From: Acinetobacter sp. B51(2017)
Lineage (GTDB): Bacteria > Pseudomonadota > Gammaproteobacteria > Pseudomonadales > Moraxellaceae
Direction of reading: 5' to 3'
Assembly: GCF_003711395.1 (NCBI RefSeq)
Contig: NZ_PJRJ01000028.1
Span: 1 to 38,022, forward strand
Length of the DNA: 38,022 nucleotides
Positions 35,378 to 38,022 of the stretch are shown in pieces (within the stretch, counting starts at the first letter, position 1; each line of letters starts with the position of its first letter). Under the pieces are notes generated by a model. That model saw nothing but the letters and a program-made list of their open reading frames with translations. It was not told the origin of the DNA and ran no database searches. The position numbers and the translations under genes are program-made.

Positions 35378-35622
35378 CATATACGTAAGTAATTGTTTTT
35401 AATATAAAAATTAAATAAACCTAAAAAAATAAACCAAATATAAAACCAAAAGATTTGCAAAAAATAAGTGATTTGACGCTAATTGACTTAACTTAAATTT
35501 AAGTTCAAAAGAATCCTACACAACACTTGTCAAAAAATAGTATTTTTCGCATAAAAGCTAATGAATACAGATTATTTTTAGCAGACAATAAGCTATGTAT
35601 TTTCAATGGAATGATCAGGATT

Positions 35623-36690
35623 ATGCGCTATTTCGCTTGTAGTGAATGTCAGCAGCAAATATTTTTTGCTAAAACTCACTGTGACACTTGTGGCTGCAGG
35701 ATCGGTTATTCAGCCAAAGATCAGGATTTGATTTGTTTTGATGAGGTTGAAATTGAGCAATGGCAACCTAAGAAAAACAATAATTTAGCAAATCAATATT
35801 TTAAACCTTGCTACAACTATACACATCATCAAATTTGCAACTGGGTATTAGCTTATGATGATAATGAAATTTATTGTGAATCCTGTCAACTGACTTATAT
35901 TATTCCACCCTTAGATCAACCTGAAAATATAGAATATTGGCGTCATTTAGAAAAAGCAAAGCAGCGTTTTCTATATTTAACTCAACGCTTAAATATCATG
36001 CCTCATCCCAAAAAAAATGATAATGATGCGCTTGGACTGCGTTTTAACTTTTTAGTCCCCATGAATGGTCAAACAGTGATGACTGGGCATGGTAAAGGAA
36101 TCATTACTTTAAATGCGCAAGAAGCCAATGTAATTTATCGTGAAACCACTCGAGTAAATATGGGAGAAAATTACCGAACATTACTAGGACATTTTAGACA
36201 TGAAAGTGGTCATTATTATTTTTATCTGATTGAAAAATTAAGACCAGATTTACTATCTGAATTTAGATATTATTTTGGTGATGAGCGTCAAGATTATGCA
36301 GAAGCCCTACAAAGGCATTATGAATATGGGCCACAGGAAAATTGGCAAACCAATTACATTAGCTCATATGCTACAGCTCATCCTTGGGAAGATTGGGCTG
36401 AGACTTGGGCACATTACTTACATATGATGGAAACATTAGAAACAGCATTTTATGCTGGTTTAGCTGTGAATGCCCAACAAGGAAGTTTAGCCAATTTAAC
36501 GATGGATGAATGCCCTATTGGTGCTCAGAATTTTGAAAAAATTTTGAATAGCTGGGTTACATTAACATTTAATTTAAATGCTTTAAATCGAAGTATGGGT
36601 TTAGAAGATGCTTATCCTTTTAAGTTGTCTGAGGTAATTAAAGGTAAATTACGTTTTATACATAGACATTTATTAGATTTAGCTTTTTAA
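35623..36690 (+). CDS. Zinc-ribbon protein with putative zinc metallopeptidase domain
   Basis: 355 residues from ATG 35623, chosen because AGGA precedes it and the zinc ribbon starts at once; the frame is open 32 codons further up from a TTG. The N-terminus is cysteine-rich (C6xxC9, C20xxC23xC25, then C38 and C85xxC88), a double zinc ribbon. The second half contains HESGH at 193-197, an HExxH-type zinc site, and downstream HPWEDWAETWAHYLHM with acidic residues suited to the third ligand. This fits the family annotated as putative zinc-binding metallopeptidase (DUF2248-like). Cytoplasmic, with no signal peptide; substrate unknown. It lies between the gene-poor region and an IS remnant. Confidence 0.78.
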   Translation: MRYFACSECQQQIFFAKTHCDTCGCRIGYSAKDQDLICFDEVEIEQWQPKKNNNLANQYFKPCYNYTHHQICNWVLAYDDNEIYCESCQLTYIIPPLDQPENIEYWRHLEKAKQRFLYLTQRLNIMPHPKKNDNDALGLRFNFLVPMNGQTVMTGHGKGIITLNAQEANVIYRETTRVNMGENYRTLLGHFRHESGHYYFYLIEKLRPDLLSEFRYYFGDERQDYAEALQRHYEYGPQENWQTNYISSYATAHPWEDWAETWAHYLHMMETLETAFYAGLAVNAQQGSLANLTMDECPIGAQNFEKILNSWVTLTFNLNALNRSMGLEDAYPFKLSEVIKGKLRFIHRHLLDLAF

Positions 36691-36696
36691 TAGATT

Positions 36697-37611
36697 AGAC
36701 TTCTTTCATAAGTTATTTTTTACTCAGCTCCAAATTGTAGATGCCCGTGATCAAATTAAATCTTAATCCGAGTCTTTTTCCTCGGTTTCGATAAAGCTCG
36801 GCAAGGATTTTGAAGGTTTTCAAACGGCCAAATACATGCTTAACCCCAATTCTTCTTTTATTAATTTCTTGATTGTAAAATTTTAGCTCCAAATCTAGTT
36901 TGCAGCGCTTTTTTTGCTTTTAATGGCAATAAGCTATTTGGATTACTGTATAGATCCCTTGATAACCTTTATCTGCAAGGATAAAGGCACCTGCAGGAAT
37001 CTGATTCAAGTTGCGTTTGAAGAGTTCGAAATCATGTACAGCACCACGATTCGTACATAAACTCAGAACTTGCTGAGTTCTATAATGGATAATGGCCTGA
37101 ACTTTGAAAGTATGTGCTTTCTTCTTGCCACTATAGCTTTTCTTCTGTTTTTTTAGGTCTTTGTATTGGGATTTCTGTGGCATCTACGATCACCACATTC
37201 CAGTCGATCCCTTTGCCTTCAGGCAAATTCTTCGGTAAATTAAATAGATTGGACTTGATGAGGCAGTCCTCTGCCTGGCGGACGATTCTTGAAGCAGTAG
37301 GCTCTGACACACCATAACTTGTTGCGACATGGAACAAAGTTCGATATTCACGCCAATAACTTAAGCACAGAAGAATTTGATCCTCTATACGCAATTTCGG
37401 AGGTCTACCTTTCTCTGGAACATGTTTCTGCAATTGCTCAACCATTAAATAAAAGGTTGACCATGAGATGCCTGTATATTGCTTAAACTGTGTTTCAGAA
37501 AGCTTCTTTGAGTCGATGTATTTTATTCGTAAATTATGTATGAATATTCTAAATTCTTCGGTATAAATAAGAAGCAAAAAGTAGATCATTTTTGATTTAT
37601 GAAAGAGATCT
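36697..37611 (-). mobile_element. Degenerate IS5-family insertion sequence
   Basis: About 915 bp. Imperfect terminal inverted repeats of 17 bases match at 14: AGACTTCTTTCATAAGT (36697-36713) and the complement of 37595-37611. ATT flanks both sides (36694-36696, 37612-37614), a likely 3-bp target duplication. It encodes a broken DDE transposase on the minus strand. It sits between the metallopeptidase-like gene and an rRNA operon terminator. Confidence 0.65.
36713..37589 (-). pseudogene. IS5-family transposase, frameshifted and catalytically altered
   Basis: The first part (37131-37589) has the N-terminal DNA-binding region KQYTGISWSTFYLMVEQLQ and the first catalytic Asp in VVIVDATEIPIQRP. 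The frame then shifts at a run of seven As (near 37150-37156). The second part (36920-37183) has KKQKKSYSGKKKAHTFKVQ and the second Asp in LADKGYQG. Two more compensating shifts (about 36940 and 36905) lead to the C-terminus, ending GLRFNLITGIYNLELSK at 36713. The first shift might be programmed, as some IS5 subgroups frameshift at A-runs. The others are decay, and the expected catalytic Glu in the VEHVFGRLK-type motif reads K (GVKHVFGRLK). The element should be inactive on its own. Confidence 0.8.
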
Positions 37612-37795
37612 ATTAAATATACTTAGGCTATTTTAATAATAGAATCCCGGTTAGAAAAATACGGTAGATAAAACTAGAAATAAGTAGGTAAGTAGGTCAG
37701 AGCGTGATCCTGGTGAATAGAAGCGTAGGAAGAGTCGTTCGTTAAAAACAATTTCATGCAAATCCTAAGGGGATCTATTGCTTTTTAAAGTCGAA

Positions 37796-37830
37796 AAAAA
37801 TCCCCCTGATGAATGATCAGGGGGATTTTT
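37796..37830 (-). terminator. rRNA operon terminator
   Basis: AAAAATCCCCCTGAT (37796-37810) pairs perfectly with ATCAGGGGGATTTTT (37816-37830), GAATG loop, ten bases past the 5S gene on the minus strand. The 37615-37795 stretch between the IS and this hairpin holds no gene; it has a short AAGTAGGT tandem repeat near 37680-37697. Confidence 0.9.
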
Positions 37831-37840
37831 AGAATAATGA

Positions 37841-37954
37841 GCTGGCGATGACTTACTCTCACATGGGTAACCCCACACTACCATCAGCGCTAAGAGGTTT
37901 CACTTCTGAGTTCGGGAAGGGATCAGGTGGTTCACTCTTGCTATTGTCGCCAGC
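37841..37954 (-). rRNA. rrf: 5S ribosomal RNA
   Basis: Read on the minus strand it begins GCTGGCGACAATAGCAAGAG and ends GTCATCGCCAGC; the two ends pair as helix I. The internal CCGAACTCAGAAGTGAAAC is the universal 5S loop C region. 114 bases. It is the last gene of an rRNA operon that enters from beyond the right edge; 37955-38022 is the 23S-5S spacer. Confidence 0.95.
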
Positions 37955-38022
37955 ACAACTGTGATGCTTACTCATCAGGTCTTATTAAATGCCTAACTTT
38001 CGTCAAATGAGTTATTAACAGG

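Larger units (their letters stand above)
34415..35622. other. Gene-poor AT-rich region with three further inverted repeats
   Basis: About 1.2 kb without a convincing gene on either strand; the longest frame (34666-34788) has no ribosome site. It holds TTAAGACA/TGTCTTAA (34868-34884), an 18-base pair of arms with one mismatch (35250-35267 and 35283-35300) and TGTGATGCGT/ACGCATCACA (35353-35362, 35368-35377). No tRNA or recognised ncRNA. It looks like accessory or decayed DNA. Confidence 0.5.

Noticed and set aside
32902..35622. Looked for tRNA genes, CRISPR arrays and riboswitches in the long intergenic gaps.
   Set aside because: No T-loop GTTCRANNC with cloverleaf pairing, no regularly spaced repeats and no recognised aptamer core; the direct repeat found occurs only twice.
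37680..37700. AAGTAGGT short tandem repeat between the IS and the rRNA terminator.
   Set aside because: Only two units; too short to call a functional repeat.

Overview
The window looks like chromosomal DNA of an Acinetobacter species (Moraxellaceae). The base composition is AT-rich and the 5S rRNA sequence is of gammaproteobacterial, Acinetobacter-like type. The genes sstT, plsB, aroQ-accB-accC, gcvH, trmA and cysK are scattered in short operons typical of that genus. The species cannot be fixed from sequence reading alone.

Layout. (1) 1-5700, aromatic amino acids: a leftward catabolic/uptake set (hpd, then aroP-type permease and tyrB-type aminotransferase) lies back to back with a rightward DAHP synthase gene. 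The DAHP synthase gene carries a long regulatory leader holding two small ORFs rich in Phe/Tyr/Trp codons and a classical attenuator, but it is interrupted by an in-frame TAA at codon 192. (2) 5871-20292, housekeeping and membrane genes: pilU-type ATPase, MFS exporter, gcvH, ABC exporter plus MaoC-like protein, MscS-type channel, sstT-DUF1275-DUF2058 operon, ArsR regulator plus SulP transporter, plsB. (3) 20824-25270, a four-gene rightward operon for cyclohexanecarboxylate breakdown (badH, badI, aliB, aliA homologues). Its promoter has two identical perfect palindromes 21 bp apart. (4) 25649-34378: cysK, trmA, small proteins, an HcaT-like MFS protein, a secreted protein, the aroQ-accB-accC operon and a YbfF-type esterase. 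(5) 34379-38022: an AT-rich, gene-poor stretch with several inverted repeats, a zinc-ribbon metallopeptidase-like gene, a decayed IS5-like element, then the terminator and 5S gene of an rRNA operon running leftward from beyond the right edge.

Working together: hpd, the permease and the aminotransferase would import aromatic amino acids and send tyrosine to homogentisate, while the leader-controlled DAHP synthase would make chorismate precursors when aromatic aminoacyl-tRNAs run short. AroQ acts later in the same shikimate pathway and is co-transcribed with two acetyl-CoA carboxylase subunits. The bad/ali operon would turn cyclohexanecarboxylate into pimeloyl-CoA, although the hydratase step (badK) and a local regulator are absent here.

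The observations most worth following are the two aromatic leader ORFs before a nonsense-interrupted DAHP synthase, the operator architecture before badH, and an unlisted 37-residue membrane protein gene at 28585.
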